Shown here: one piece after another, positions 8,427 to 19,868 of the stretch
Position numbering within the stretch: the stretch's first letter is position 1
Layout: each line of letters starts with the position of its first letter
Origin: an uncultured Lachnospiraceae bacterium
GTDB taxonomy: Bacteria > Bacillota > Clostridia > Lachnospirales > Lachnospiraceae
NCBI GenBank assembly: GCA_944377405.1
Contig: CALWES010000002.1
Span: 1 to 64,000, forward strand
Direction of reading: 5' to 3'
Length of the DNA stretch: 64,000 bases
Translations under genes and position numbers: made by a program
The notes under the pieces: model-generated
Told to the model about the DNA's origin: nothing
What the model saw: the letters and a program-made list of their open reading frames with translations, nothing else
The model's database searches: none

Positions 8427-10538
8427 ATGAAAGAAAAAGCAAGGAAATTTTATCTTCCGGATTTTATCATCCGGCACGCCAGGGGGATCGAGCTGCTCTT
8501 TGTCCTGATGACACTGTGCAGCCTCTTTCTGATGCCCTTTGTGCGGGTGAATTATGATCTGACAAAATACCTGCCGGAGTCGGCGGCCTCCAAGGAGGGC
8601 CTGGACCTGATGGAGGAGGCCTTCGGCTATCCCGGAACGGCCCGGGTCATGATCAGCGATGTGAGCCTTTACGAGGCCAAGCGCTGCAAGGACGCTATAG
8701 AAGCCATCGACGGGGTGGATATGGTCATGTGGTGCGATACCGCCACGGATATCTACGGAGCCTCGGACTTTATTGATTATGAAGGGATCCAGGACTACTA
8801 CAAGGACGGCTGTGCGGTGATGGACATCACCTTTACGGGAGGGGATTCGGACCCGGAGACCCGGGCGGCCATCGACGAGATCAGCGACCTTCTGGGGGAC
8901 AGGGGCGCCATGGTGGGCATGGCGGTCCAGACCAAGTCCCTGGAGGAAAATGTGGCCCGGGAGCTAAGCATGATCATGACGGTGGCTGTGGTGATGATCT
9001 ACCTGGTGCTGACCCTTACCACCACCGCCTGGGCGGAGCCCCTCCTGTTCCTTCTGGTCATGGGAGTGGCCATCGTGCTGAATAAGGGCACCAATGTGTT
9101 CCTGGGGACCGTGTCCTTCCTGACGGATAACGTGGTGGCGGTGCTGCAGCTGGCGGTGTCCATGGACTATTCTATTTTCCTGCTCCATGCATACACCCGC
9201 TACAAGGAGCAGGGACTCCCCATGGAAAAGGCCCTGGCGGCAGCCATCGACGAAGCCATCAATTCCATCCTGGCCTCATCCCTGACCACCATTGTGGGCT
9301 TTATCGTCCTGACCCTGATGCGCTTTCGCATCGGCTTTGACCTGGGCCTGTCCCTGACGAAGGGCATCGTATTTTCCCTGGCAACGGTGCTTTTCTTCAT
9401 GCCTGCCATGATCCTGAGGATGTCCGGTATCCTGGAACGGACGGAGCACCGTTCCTTCCTGCCGGGCTTTGACCGCCTGTCCAGGGGGATCTACCGGATC
9501 CGGAAGGCGGTCCTGCTGGCAGCCATCCTCCTGGCAGTTCCCCTTTATACGGCCCAGTCCATGAACAGCTTCCTCTTCGGAAATGCTTCCGTGGGGGCAG
9601 GAGAGGGGACCCAGGTATACGAGGATGATCAGAAGATCACCGCCATCTTCGGCCGCTCCAATATGATGATGGCCATCGTTCCAAACGATGCGCCCCTGAA
9701 GGAGAAGGCCCTTTCGGAGGAGCTTTCCGCCCTTCCTTATATGAAGAGCGTCACCTCCCTTTCCGACAGCATCCCGGAGGGGGTGCCGGAGGACTTCCTG
9801 CCGGAGAGCGTCACGGGGCTTCTGCATACGGAGGACTGGAGCCGGATCCTGATGTATACCAGGACCAGGGAGGAGAGCCCGGCGGCCTTTGCGGCTTCCG
9901 ATGAGATCCAGTCCATCATCAGAAAGTACTATCCCGAGGACTCCTATCTGGTGGGAGGCACTCCTTCCACCCAGGACATCAGGACCACCATCACCCGGGA
10001 CTACGATCTTGTAAATATTCTGTCCCTGCTGGGGGTATTCCTGGTGGTCATGTTTACCTTTAAATCCCTGGCTGCCCCGGTGGTGGTCATGATCCCCATC
10101 GAGATTGCCATCTTTCTGAATATGGCGGTGCCCTATTTCAGGGGAGAAGAGGTGAACTATATTGGTTATATCATCGTAAGCTGTATCCAGCTGGGGGCTA
10201 CGGTGGACTATTCCATCCTCACCACCTCCAACTACATAGATGCTAGGAACAAGTTCGGACTGGACCGGAGGGCTGCAGCGGTGTGGACCCTGAAGCGGAG
10301 CATCCCGGCCATCTTCACCTCCGGCTCCATCCTGACCATCTGCGGATACATCCTGTATTTTGTATCGTCCATCTCAGCCATCGGCGAGCTGGGACATCTG
10401 ATCGGCAGAGGAGCCTGGATGTCCGTGCTCCTGGTGCTTTGCCTGCTGCCGGCCCTTCTGTCCGGCGTGGACCCTCTGCTCCATAAAAATGAGCTTCAGA
10501 GGCTCCGGGAATTTATCAGAAAAAGGAGGTCACATTGA
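8427..10538 (+). CDS. MMPL/RND-family exporter
   Basis: Membrane exporter of 703 residues of the MMPL (RND superfamily) type, probably driven by the proton gradient. It shows the two-fold RND pattern: an N-terminal membrane helix (about 15-40), an extracytoplasmic domain, helices around 180-350 with the hallmark DNVVAVLQLAVSMDYSIFLL, a second soluble domain, and helices around 530-690 with QLGATVDYSILTTSNYIDAR. The Asp-Tyr-Ser motif in both halves is the proton-relay signature of the family. The ribosome binding site is weak (GGGAA). The next gene starts within the TGATG at its end, so the two are translationally coupled, and the divergent TetR gene is the likely repressor. Substrate unknown; lipids or hydrophobic peptides are usual for the family. 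Confidence 0.85.
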   Translation: MKEKARKFYLPDFIIRHARGIELLFVLMTLCSLFLMPFVRVNYDLTKYLPESAASKEGLDLMEEAFGYPGTARVMISDVSLYEAKRCKDAIEAIDGVDMVMWCDTATDIYGASDFIDYEGIQDYYKDGCAVMDITFTGGDSDPETRAAIDEISDLLGDRGAMVGMAVQTKSLEENVARELSMIMTVAVVMIYLVLTLTTTAWAEPLLFLLVMGVAIVLNKGTNVFLGTVSFLTDNVVAVLQLAVSMDYSIFLLHAYTRYKEQGLPMEKALAAAIDEAINSILASSLTTIVGFIVLTLMRFRIGFDLGLSLTKGIVFSLATVLFFMPAMILRMSGILERTEHRSFLPGFDRLSRGIYRIRKAVLLAAILLAVPLYTAQSMNSFLFGNASVGAGEGTQVYEDDQKITAIFGRSNMMMAIVPNDAPLKEKALSEELSALPYMKSVTSLSDSIPEGVPEDFLPESVTGLLHTEDWSRILMYTRTREESPAAFAASDEIQSIIRKYYPEDSYLVGGTPSTQDIRTTITRDYDLVNILSLLGVFLVVMFTFKSLAAPVVVMIPIEIAIFLNMAVPYFRGEEVNYIGYIIVSCIQLGATVDYSILTTSNYIDARNKFGLDRRAAAVWTLKRSIPAIFTSGSILTICGYILYFVSSISAIGELGHLIGRGAWMSVLLVLCLLPALLSGVDPLLHKNELQRLREFIRKRRSH

Positions 10539-12631
10539 TGCTTCATATGGATTTCAGAAAATGCCGGCAGCGGCTTTCGGCAGTCCTGATCGCCGCCGCC
10601 CTGACGGAGCTTTTGCTGCCCCTTCCCGCGGCGGCGGAGGAGCTTCCCGGAAACGAGCTCCTTCAGATCGACGAGACCATGTATGTCAATCTGGACTATT
10701 ACGGCGTGCCTGAGACCGTCAATGTGGTAAAGGGCTTCACCACCACAAGCCCCATGGAGTATGAGGACCGGGGCAGCTACAGTGCGGTGCTGAATATGTC
10801 CAACGATGAGCCTCTGGAGATTACACCGGAGGGAGTGCGCTTTGCCCTGGCCGGTGACGGAAAGAAGTTCTTTATCCAGGGGACCCTGCCGGAGCAGAAG
10901 ACGCAGCTTCCCTGGAACATATCCGTAAGCTATAAGCTGAACGGAGTGCCGGTGGAGGCGGAGAAGCTGGCGGGGGCAGCAGGCCTTGTGGAGATCAACG
11001 TCACTGCAGTGCCCAATGAAAACTGCGATCCCTATCTGAAGAACAACATGCTCCTTTCCGTGGTGATCCCTGCGGGGGAATCCGTTTATTCCGTGGACGC
11101 CCCGGGATCCCAGACCCAGAGCCTGGGGGAGATCACCGGCGCCGCCTTTACGGCCCTTCCCGGGGAGGAAAAAACCTTCACCGCAAGGCTTGGTACCGAC
11201 AGCTACGAGTCCGTGGGCGTGATCATCCTGATGATGCCCGCCACCCTGGACAGCTTCGACAATATCTCGGACATCCGGGACCTGAAGGACACCTGGAGGG
11301 CCTCCGGGGACGCCATGTATGACAGCCTGGACGCGCTTTTCTCCACTGTGACGGATATGCGGGAGGAAATCAAGGGCATCCAGGACAGCCTGGCCTCTGC
11401 GGAAAGCGCCAGAGCCACCGTTGCGGCAGGCAGGGACGGGGTCTTCTCCGCCACGGACCGGGCCCTTGCGGATGTGAATGACCTGAGCATCGGGGTGCAG
11501 AAGCTGATCCCCTATGTGAGCACGGCCCAGACCGGACTTTCCGAGGTGAACCGGGATCTGAACGACCTTGTGGAGGTGCTGGGAGGCATGACGGACTCCC
11601 TCCATGAGCTTTACCGGGGCCTGAATCGTCTGGAGGACGGCAGCTACGGAGCTTCTTACGATATCTCCAGGATCGACGGTATTGCGGAGGAGCTGCAGAA
11701 GGAAAGCAGCGGCCTTAAGGAAGTCCTGGACCGGCTTGAGGGACACCTGGATGACCTGCTTTCCGGACTGGAAGACTGGGATCCGGAGATCCTCCTGGAG
11801 GATTATGATGAGGATATCGCCAGCAGCTCTGAGGCCTCCTATGCTGGGGACCTGGCGGAGGCTGCGGCAGAACAGCTGGCAGGAGAGCTCTCGGGGCTTC
11901 AGGGGATCATCGGCAGGCTCCGGGGCTTCCTTGGAGGACTTTCCGAAAAAAGGGAGACCATGGGAAGGCTTGCCACCGCCTCGGATGCCCTGGCTGCCGA
12001 CGTAAGACGGACCCTCTCCGGTGTCGGAAAGACTGCTCAGGGGGCCAGGTATACCGTAGAGGATATCCGGCGGGTGATCCTTGCTGTCGAGGACCTGAAT
12101 GATACCGTGAATGTCTTTTATCCGGATATGCAGGGGCTCCTTTCCGAGAGCCAGGCCCTTCTGGGGCAGACGGGGGAGACCTTAAACAGCAGCGGGCAGG
12201 CCCTTACCCTGGCCCATGAGACCCTGAAGGCGGCGGCAGGAGACGTGGATGACGCCCTGGCAGGGACCTTCCGGAATACCCTGTCCATGCTGGACAAGTC
12301 CCTTGCCATGCTGGATGATCTCTCCGGGGTACAGTCTGCGGGAGGGGAGATGCACAGGACCCTCTCCGACGAGCTGGATAAGTTTGAGGAGGAAAACCGC
12401 TTCCTGGAGATAGATCCGGAGGCGGAGAAGGTAAGCTTCACCTCCAGTGAAAATCCGTCCCCGGATTCCCTGCAGATCGTCATGCGTACGGAGGAGATCT
12501 CAAAGGACGAGGAGGAAACGGAGATCCTGGACGCGGAAACGGAAGCAGGAGAGCAGGGGCTTCTGAGCCGGATCGCAAGCGTGTTCCGGCGGATCTGGGA
12601 AGCCCTTAAGGAGATCTTTTCCAATACTTAA
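10538..12631 (+). CDS. Secreted coiled-coil partner of the MMPL exporter
   Basis: Predicted exported protein of 697 residues, function unknown. The ATG at 10538 follows AGGAGGT with 7 bases between and overlaps the exporter stop codon by one base. A signal peptide (LIAAALTELLLPLPAAAEE) leads into a beta-rich N-terminal domain (about 35-240). A long helical, heptad-like region follows (about 250-620), comparable with the extracytoplasmic coiled coil of YhgE/Pip-type proteins but without their membrane helices. The C-terminal about 60 residues are acidic and end in an amphipathic helix. It likely works with the exporter outside the membrane as an adaptor or substrate-presenting partner; that role is inferred from operon structure only. 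Confidence 0.65.
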   Translation: MLHMDFRKCRQRLSAVLIAAALTELLLPLPAAAEELPGNELLQIDETMYVNLDYYGVPETVNVVKGFTTTSPMEYEDRGSYSAVLNMSNDEPLEITPEGVRFALAGDGKKFFIQGTLPEQKTQLPWNISVSYKLNGVPVEAEKLAGAAGLVEINVTAVPNENCDPYLKNNMLLSVVIPAGESVYSVDAPGSQTQSLGEITGAAFTALPGEEKTFTARLGTDSYESVGVIILMMPATLDSFDNISDIRDLKDTWRASGDAMYDSLDALFSTVTDMREEIKGIQDSLASAESARATVAAGRDGVFSATDRALADVNDLSIGVQKLIPYVSTAQTGLSEVNRDLNDLVEVLGGMTDSLHELYRGLNRLEDGSYGASYDISRIDGIAEELQKESSGLKEVLDRLEGHLDDLLSGLEDWDPEILLEDYDEDIASSSEASYAGDLAEAAAEQLAGELSGLQGIIGRLRGFLGGLSEKRETMGRLATASDALAADVRRTLSGVGKTAQGARYTVEDIRRVILAVEDLNDTVNVFYPDMQGLLSESQALLGQTGETLNSSGQALTLAHETLKAAAGDVDDALAGTFRNTLSMLDKSLAMLDDLSGVQSAGGEMHRTLSDELDKFEEENRFLEIDPEAEKVSFTSSENPSPDSLQIVMRTEEISKDEEETEILDAETEAGEQGLLSRIASVFRRIWEALKEIFSNT

Positions 12632-12675
12632 ATTTACAGATTCTTTAAGGAAACTTTACAATCCGGCCACATTTC

Positions 12676-12704
12676 TTGACGGAAAAGGGGAATTTCACTA
12701 TGAT
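12676..12704 (+). promoter_or_regulatory. Promoter of the 3D-domain gene
   Basis: TTGACG (12676-12681), a 17-base spacer and TATGAT (12699-12704), 36 bases upstream of the start codon. Confidence 0.7.
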
Positions 12705-12739
12705 AGGAGCATAGCGCTAAAGGAAGGTAAGAGATCATT

Positions 12740-13444
12740 ATGAAAACTTCTTATAAATCTATCCTGTTATGGGGATTCCTTGCGGCAGTCTGTATCCTGC
12801 TTCTGACCAGAGGCCTCCCGGCCCAGGCGGCGGAGTTCGGACCCGGGGAGGGACTTCCGGAATACACCAACAACCATGGAGGTATCATCTATCAGGGAGA
12901 TACCAGAAACGGCACCGGGGATGCGGATGCTGCAGTGGATACGGAGGGCGTGATCACGGATCAGCCCCAGGAAGGCGGAAGCGGAACAGAGGCTGCTGAA
13001 GCTGCCGGAACCACCGGGGAGACCCCGGAGCGGGAAGCTCCCGATGTGACGGTTCAGGAGGGGGACTTCTATATCCACGACGGCGTGAAGTACCGGAAGG
13101 GAGAACTGAAGGGCAGCTTCAGACTCTCCGGCTATGACAACCTGGACTGCTGCGTAGGCAGCAATGCCGGCGGCACCACCTATTCCGGGGCTATGCCCAG
13201 GGCAGGCCATACCGTGGCAGCGGACCTTTCCGTCCTGCCCCTTGGGACCATGATCATCGTGGAAGGGGAAAAAGGCAAGACCGTACACAACTATGACGGT
13301 GTCTATAAGGTAGAGGATATGGGCGGCGGCGTAAACGGCAGCCATCTGGACATTTTCTGCAACACCCATAAGGAGGCTGCGGCGGTGACGGATCCGGGAT
13401 GGCAGTATTCCAGGGTCTGGATCGCGGTACCGGTGGAGGAATAA
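12740..13444 (+). CDS. Exported 3D-domain protein
   Basis: Exported protein of 234 residues that probably acts on or binds peptidoglycan. A signal peptide or anchor (SILLWGFLAAVCILLLTRGL) is followed by a low-complexity acidic linker (about 60-105). The C-terminal 3D domain (about 125-234) has a double-psi beta-barrel fold related to MltA and RlpA; its three conserved aspartates are visible in VAADLS, YKVEDMGGG and SHLDIFC. Unlike resuscitation-promoting factors there is no LysM or G5 domain. It has its own promoter, and hemW follows after 4 bases, so both may share a transcript. Confidence 0.8.
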   Translation: MKTSYKSILLWGFLAAVCILLLTRGLPAQAAEFGPGEGLPEYTNNHGGIIYQGDTRNGTGDADAAVDTEGVITDQPQEGGSGTEAAEAAGTTGETPEREAPDVTVQEGDFYIHDGVKYRKGELKGSFRLSGYDNLDCCVGSNAGGTTYSGAMPRAGHTVAADLSVLPLGTMIIVEGEKGKTVHNYDGVYKVEDMGGGVNGSHLDIFCNTHKEAAAVTDPGWQYSRVWIAVPVEE

Positions 13445-13448
13445 GAGC

Positions 13449-14615
13449 ATGGACAGATCAGAACTGGAATTATACATACATATTCCCTTCTGTGCCAGAA
13501 AGTGCAATTACTGTGATTTCTTAAGCTTCTGCGCATCCTCGGAGGTGCAGCAGAAATATATCAACCAGCTGATCCGGGAGATCGAAAACACCTCCTCGAT
13601 CTGCAGGGACTATCATGTGCGTTCCGTCTTCTTTGGAGGCGGAACGCCTTCTTTGCTGGAACCACAGTATATCACTGCGGTGATGGATGCGATCCGGAGA
13701 TCCTACCGCCTGGATAAGGATGCGGAGATCAGCATCGAATGCAATCCCACCTCCACTTTGCGGCACAAGTTTTCAGCATACAAAAAGGCGGGGATCAATC
13801 GCCTGAGCATCGGCCTCCAGTCCGCAAACAACGACGAGCTGAAGCTTCTGGGCAGGATCCATACCTTTGAGGAGTTTCTGAAGTGCTATCAGGGAGCCCG
13901 GATGGAGGGATTCCAGAACATCAATGTGGACCTGATCAACTGTATCCCCCTTCAGACCTTAAAGACCTGGAAGAAGACCCTTAAGACCGTGCTGATGCTG
14001 AAGCCGGAGCACCTGTCCGTGTACAATCTTATCGTGGAGCCCGGGACCCCCTTTGCGGAGATGAATGAGGAGGGACTTCTGATGCTGCCGGGAGAGGATG
14101 AGGACGAGGAAATCGACGCCTTTACCAGGGAGTATACGGAGAAGATGGGCTATCAGCGCTATGAGGTCAGCAATTTTGCCAGACCCGGCTTTGCCTGCCG
14201 GCATAACATCGGCTACTGGACGGAGGTGCCCTATGTGGGCTTCGGACTGGGAGCGGCCTCCCACTTTGAGGAATTCCGCTGGAGCAATACCCGCTCCATG
14301 GAGGAATATCTTGCGGCGGACCTTTCCCGGGAGGAGGGCTTTTCCATGATCCGGAAGGAGCTCCACCAGCAGACCGTAAAGGAGGAGATGGAGGAGTTCA
14401 TGTTCCTGGGGCTGCGGCTGGTGGAAGGGGTCTCGGAGCAGGAGTTCCTGCTGCGCTTCCAGAAGCGCATGGACCTTGTATACGGGGAGCAGATCCGGAA
14501 ATTCATCCGTCTGTCTCTGATGGAACGGGTGGACGGAAGGCTGCGCCTTACCCCCAGGGGAATGGATGTTTCCAACGTGATCCTCAGCGAATTCCTCCTG
14601 GAGGAAGGGGTTTAG
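13449..14615 (+). CDS. hemW: Radical SAM heme chaperone HemW
   Basis: HemW, 388 residues, an oxygen-independent coproporphyrinogen oxidase-like radical SAM protein now regarded as a heme-trafficking chaperone. The [4Fe-4S] site is Cys15-x3-Cys19-x2-Cys22 (HIPFCARKCNYC), followed by the glycine-rich SAM motif FFGGGTPSLL. It lacks the extra N-terminal cysteine of true HemN, which favours HemW. It sits directly upstream of hrcA, an arrangement common in Bacillota, but the heat-shock operon has its own promoter in the 141-base gap. Confidence 0.9.
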   Translation: MDRSELELYIHIPFCARKCNYCDFLSFCASSEVQQKYINQLIREIENTSSICRDYHVRSVFFGGGTPSLLEPQYITAVMDAIRRSYRLDKDAEISIECNPTSTLRHKFSAYKKAGINRLSIGLQSANNDELKLLGRIHTFEEFLKCYQGARMEGFQNINVDLINCIPLQTLKTWKKTLKTVLMLKPEHLSVYNLIVEPGTPFAEMNEEGLLMLPGEDEDEEIDAFTREYTEKMGYQRYEVSNFARPGFACRHNIGYWTEVPYVGFGLGAASHFEEFRWSNTRSMEEYLAADLSREEGFSMIRKELHQQTVKEEMEEFMFLGLRLVEGVSEQEFLLRFQKRMDLVYGEQIRKFIRLSLMERVDGRLRLTPRGMDVSNVILSEFLLEEGV

Positions 14616-14666
14616 AAAGCCTTCATAAAATTTATGAAAAGTTCATGGATTTCTTGTATGTAACGC

Positions 14667-14695
14667 TTGACTTTTGTCAGGCGTTATTATATTAT
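14667..14695 (+). promoter_or_regulatory. SigA promoter of the hrcA operon
   Basis: TTGACT (14667-14672), a 17-base spacer and TATTAT (14690-14695), placed so that transcription would start close to the CIRCE operator just downstream. Confidence 0.85.
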
Positions 14696-14703
14696 ATGCT
14701 ATG

Positions 14704-14730
14704 TTAGCAGTCGATGGAAAAGAGTGCTAA
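14704..14730. promoter_or_regulatory. CIRCE operator (HrcA binding site)
   Basis: TTAGCAGTC, 9 bases, GAGTGCTAA matches the CIRCE inverted repeat with one departure from consensus (G for C at position 7 of the left arm). It overlaps the expected start of the hrcA-grpE-dnaK-dnaJ transcript, giving HrcA autoregulation. Confidence 0.95.
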
Positions 14731-14756
14731 CAAGATTGGAAAGGCCGGTGTTATGA

Positions 14757-15812
14757 ATGGAACTGGACAATCGAAAAATTATCATATTAAAGACCATTAT
14801 CAAGAACTATCTGGCCACCGGAGAACCGGTGGGCTCCAGGACCATTTCAAAGGAATCGGGGCTGAGCTTAAGCTCCGCCACCATCCGGAATGAAATGAGT
14901 GATCTGGAGGAGATGGGCTATATCCTGCAGCCTCATACCTCGGCGGGACGGATCCCCTCCGATAAGGGCTATCGCTTTTACGTGGACAGCATCCTGAAGG
15001 AAAGCGACAACCGGGTGGAGGAAGTGACGGACATCATGTTCAAGCGGGTAGACAGGCTGGAGAGCCTGCTGAAGCAGATGGTGCGCCTCCTGGCGGTGGA
15101 CACAAACTATGCCGCCCTGGTCAGCGGACCGGTGCTGAGCGAGAACAAGATCCGTTATCTGCAGATCTCAAGGCCCTCAGAGTCCAAGCTGCTGCTGATC
15201 CTGGTGTGCGAGGGCAACATCGTAAAGAACATGATCCTGGATTGCCAGGAGCCCTTTACGGAGCAGGAGATCCTGCAGCTGAACCTGCTGCTTAACAACA
15301 GCCTGGCAGGACTTTCCTTCAAGGCCATTACCCCGCAGCTGATCGCAGAGCTTCTGGTGCAGGCGGGCTCCCACAGGAACACCGTCAGCGTAGTGCTGAA
15401 CGCAGTGGTGGAGCTGATGGAAACAGGGGAGGACAGCCGGGATATCTACACCTCCGGCGCCACCAACATTTTCAAGTATCCGGAGCTGTCGGACGTGGAC
15501 AAGGCCTCCAAGCTGATCTCAGCCTTTGAGGAAAAGGATGTGCTGAAGCAGCTGGTGGAGGAGGTCTCCAGGAACGAGGAACAGAGCGATCCCGGAGAGC
15601 ACGGGGTCCAGGTGTATATCGGAGGCGAGGGACCGATCCAGAATATGCAGGACTGTTCCCTGGTAACGGCAAACTATGAACTGGCAGAGGGCCTGCGGGG
15701 CGTTATCGGTGTCATTGGCCCGAAGCGGATGGACTATGAGAAGGTCCTTCATTCCATGCAGACCATGATGGATCAGCTGGACAGGATGTTTGGCAGAAAG
15801 AATGAGGAATAG
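14757..15812 (+). CDS. hrcA: Heat-inducible repressor HrcA
   Basis: HrcA, 351 residues, the repressor that binds CIRCE and needs GroEL for activity. The N-terminal winged helix-turn-helix is clear (TGEPVGSRTISKESGLSLSS, then ATIRNEMSDLEEMGYI and HTSAGRIPSDKGYRFYVD). The central GAF-like and dimerisation regions fill the rest, ending in the conserved GVIGPKRMDYEKV. First gene of the heat-shock operon, directly behind its own CIRCE site. grpE follows after 22 bases. Confidence 0.97.
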   Translation: MELDNRKIIILKTIIKNYLATGEPVGSRTISKESGLSLSSATIRNEMSDLEEMGYILQPHTSAGRIPSDKGYRFYVDSILKESDNRVEEVTDIMFKRVDRLESLLKQMVRLLAVDTNYAALVSGPVLSENKIRYLQISRPSESKLLLILVCEGNIVKNMILDCQEPFTEQEILQLNLLLNNSLAGLSFKAITPQLIAELLVQAGSHRNTVSVVLNAVVELMETGEDSRDIYTSGATNIFKYPELSDVDKASKLISAFEEKDVLKQLVEEVSRNEEQSDPGEHGVQVYIGGEGPIQNMQDCSLVTANYELAEGLRGVIGVIGPKRMDYEKVLHSMQTMMDQLDRMFGRKNEE

Positions 15813-15834
15813 AGGTCCGGAAAGGAGCAGAAGG

Positions 15835-16467
15835 ATGGCAGAAGAAGAGAAGAAAACACAGACGGCGGAACCTTCGCCTGCTGATGAGGAAATAAAGGAA
15901 ACAAAAGAAGCAGCGGAAAAAGCGGAAGCCCCCGAGGAAAGGAAAGAGACCCCGGAGGGTGAAAGCGCTGAGGCCGGCGCCGAAGAAAAACAGACGGAGG
16001 AAGCCGGACAGAAGGAAAAGACAAAGCCGGATCCAAAGGATCTTAAGATCGAGGAGCTGACGGATAAATACAAGCGGCTCTTTGCGGAATTCGATAACTT
16101 CCGGAAGCGGACAGACGCGGAAAAGAGCGGCATGTATGCGGAGGGACAGAGAAATGTCCTGGAAAAGATCCTGCCGGTCATCGATAATTTTGAACGGGCA
16201 CTGGAAAATGTGCCGGAGGAGCTCAAGGGCAGCAGCTACGTGGAGGGGGTAGAGAAGATCTACCGCTCCTGCATGGATACCCTGAAGGCCCTTGGGGTGG
16301 AACCCATTGAGACGGTGGGAAAGCCCTTTGATGCAAACCTGCACAATGCGGTGATGCATGTGGAGGATGAGGACCATGGAGAGAACGAAGTGGTGGAGGA
16401 GTTCCAGAGGGGTTATACCTTCAAGGACAAGGTCCTTCGCTACAGTATGGTGAAGGTGGCCAACTAA
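15835..16467 (+). CDS. grpE: Nucleotide exchange factor GrpE
   Basis: GrpE, 210 residues, the ADP/ATP exchange factor of DnaK. The start at 15835 follows GGAG and removes 15 unlikely residues encoded across the hrcA overlap. The first about 70 residues are a Glu/Lys/Ala-rich disordered tail, longer than usual. The dimerising helix then begins around EELTDKYKRLFAEFDNFRKR, and the beta-wing domain carries PFDANLHNAVMHVED. Lies between hrcA and dnaK in the CIRCE-controlled operon. Confidence 0.96.
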   Translation: MAEEEKKTQTAEPSPADEEIKETKEAAEKAEAPEERKETPEGESAEAGAEEKQTEEAGQKEKTKPDPKDLKIEELTDKYKRLFAEFDNFRKRTDAEKSGMYAEGQRNVLEKILPVIDNFERALENVPEELKGSSYVEGVEKIYRSCMDTLKALGVEPIETVGKPFDANLHNAVMHVEDEDHGENEVVEEFQRGYTFKDKVLRYSMVKVAN

Positions 16468-16521
16468 GGCCCGGAAGCAGGTAATGATTTCCATTTGATA
16501 TAGAGTTACAAAGCAATTTAA

Positions 16522-18432
<1,911 letters not shown>

Positions 18433-18450
18433 AATAAAGGTTCGACGGCG

Positions 18451-18467
18451 GCGGAGCTTGGCTCCGC
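18451..18467 (+). other. Hairpin between dnaK and dnaJ
   Basis: GCGGAGC, TTG, GCTCCGC: a 7-bp stem with no T-run. It is more likely an mRNA stability or processing element, or a partial terminator that lowers dnaJ relative to dnaK, than a full terminator. Confidence 0.5.
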
Positions 18468-18519
18468 TTGCCGTGTGTTAAGGAAAGAGTGTTAAAACAG
18501 GCAGGTAAGAGAGAAGACC

Positions 18520-19674
18520 ATGGCAGAAAAACGGGATTACTATGAGGTCCTCGGAGTTGACAAGAACGCCGATGACGCTACCATAAAAAAAGCATACAGA
18601 CAGCTTGCCAAGAAGTATCATCCGGATGCCAATCCGGGGAACAAGGAGGCTGAGGAAAAGTTCAAGGAGGCAGGAGAGGCCTATGCGGTCCTGTCGGATC
18701 CGAAGAAGCGGGCAGCCTATGACCAGTATGGCCATGCAGCCTTTGATCCGAACTCGGCAGCAGGACAGGCTTCCGGCTTCGGCGGCTTCGACTTCGGCGG
18801 CATGGACTTTACGGATATCTTCTCCGACCTCTTTGGAGGGGCCTTCGGCGGCGGAGGAAGGACCTATTATTCCTCCGGCGGCTTCGGCGGTTTCGGAGGC
18901 AGCAGCTATGCCAATGCTCCCCAGAAGGGACAGAGCATCCGGGCATCCCTCCGTATTACCTTTGAGGAGGCGGTATTCGGCTGCGAAAAGGAGATCGAGG
19001 TAAACTACAAGGATACCTGCAGCGCCTGCAAGGGCAGCGGTGCCAAGGCAGGTACCTCTCCCGTGACCTGCGAGCGGTGTAAGGGACGGGGCAAGATCAC
19101 CACGATCCAGAACAACCCCTTCTTCGGTCAGATGCAGTCCGTCTCCACCTGTCCCGAGTGTCACGGAAAGGGTACCGTGATCAAGGAGAAGTGTCCGGAG
19201 TGCCGGGGAACAGGCTATATTGCCATGAAGAAGCGCTTCAAGGTGAATATTCCTGCGGGCATCGACAACGGCCAGGCAGTTCGTCTGTCGGGAGCCGGCG
19301 AGCCGGGTATAAACGGAGGCCCCAGAGGGGATCTGCTGGTGGAGGTTGCGGTATCACCTCATCCCATCTTCAAGCGTCAGGGATCCAGCATCTTTTCAAC
19401 GGTGCCCGTATCCTACGCCAAGATGGTCCTGGGCGGCCCCCTTCGGATCAAGACGGTGGACGGCATGGTGGAGTACCAGGTAAAGCCAGGAACTCCCACG
19501 GATACCAAGGTTCGCCTGAAGGGCAAGGGCGTGCCCATGCTGAACAACAGGAATGCCCGGGGAGACCATTATGTGACCCTGGTGGTGGAGGTACCCACCA
19601 CCCTGAACAAGGAGCAGAAAAAGGCACTGTCCGCCTTCGCAAAGGCCTGCGGAGAGGACCCGGAAAAGGCATAA
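18520..19674 (+). CDS. dnaJ: Co-chaperone DnaJ
   Basis: DnaJ, 384 residues, stimulates the DnaK ATPase and delivers substrates. The J domain (about 1-70) has the HPD motif in [11 protein letters not shown] Gly/Phe-rich region follows (about 80-130). Four zinc-binding CxxCxGxG-type motifs are present ([32 protein letters not shown]), then the C-terminal substrate-binding barrels. A type I DnaJ of normal length, last gene of the CIRCE operon, followed by an intrinsic terminator. Confidence 0.98.
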   Translation: MAEKRDYYEVLGVDKNADDATIKKAYRQLAKKYHPDANPGNKEAEEKFKEAGEAYAVLSDPKKRAAYDQYGHAAFDPNSAAGQASGFGGFDFGGMDFTDIFSDLFGGAFGGGGRTYYSSGGFGGFGGSSYANAPQKGQSIRASLRITFEEAVFGCEKEIEVNYKDTCSACKGSGAKAGTSPVTCERCKGRGKITTIQNNPFFGQMQSVSTCPECHGKGTVIKEKCPECRGTGYIAMKKRFKVNIPAGIDNGQAVRLSGAGEPGINGGPRGDLLVEVAVSPHPIFKRQGSSIFSTVPVSYAKMVLGGPLRIKTVDGMVEYQVKPGTPTDTKVRLKGKGVPMLNNRNARGDHYVTLVVEVPTTLNKEQKKALSAFAKACGEDPEKA

Positions 19675-19693
19675 ATACATATGATGCTGCGGC

Positions 19694-19740
19694 GCTCTGC
19701 CGGAGGTGCGGTGTAAGAACCGGACCCGGCAGAGCTTTTA
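19694..19740 (+). terminator. Terminator of the hrcA-dnaJ operon
   Basis: GCTCTGCCGG (19694-19703) pairs with CCGGCAGAGC (19726-19735) and is followed by TTTTATTTTT. Confidence 0.85.
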
Positions 19741-19791
19741 TTTTTCCTCTTTTTCCGACAGGCTCCCGGCCAGGGAAGGAGGCTTGGCGGC

Positions 19792-19820
19792 TTGTAAGCC
19801 TGGAAAGGAGATGTTATACT
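19792..19820 (+). promoter_or_regulatory. Promoter of the YitT-family gene
   Basis: TTGTAA (19792-19797), a 17-base spacer and TATACT (19815-19820), 48 bases upstream of the start codon and downstream of the dnaJ terminator. Confidence 0.7.
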
Positions 19821-19868
19821 GTAAAGGAATTGGCCCAATGAGAGACCTGAAAAGGAGAGAAAAGAGAT

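Noticed and set aside
10496..11746. Minus-strand open frame of 416 codons opposite the secreted coiled-coil gene
   Set aside because: Antisense to a gene with signal peptide and coupled start; its conceptual product is His/Gly/Leu-rich without domains.
18451..18467. dnaK-dnaJ hairpin as a full terminator
   Set aside because: There is no T-run after the stem, and dnaJ has no convincing promoter of its own.
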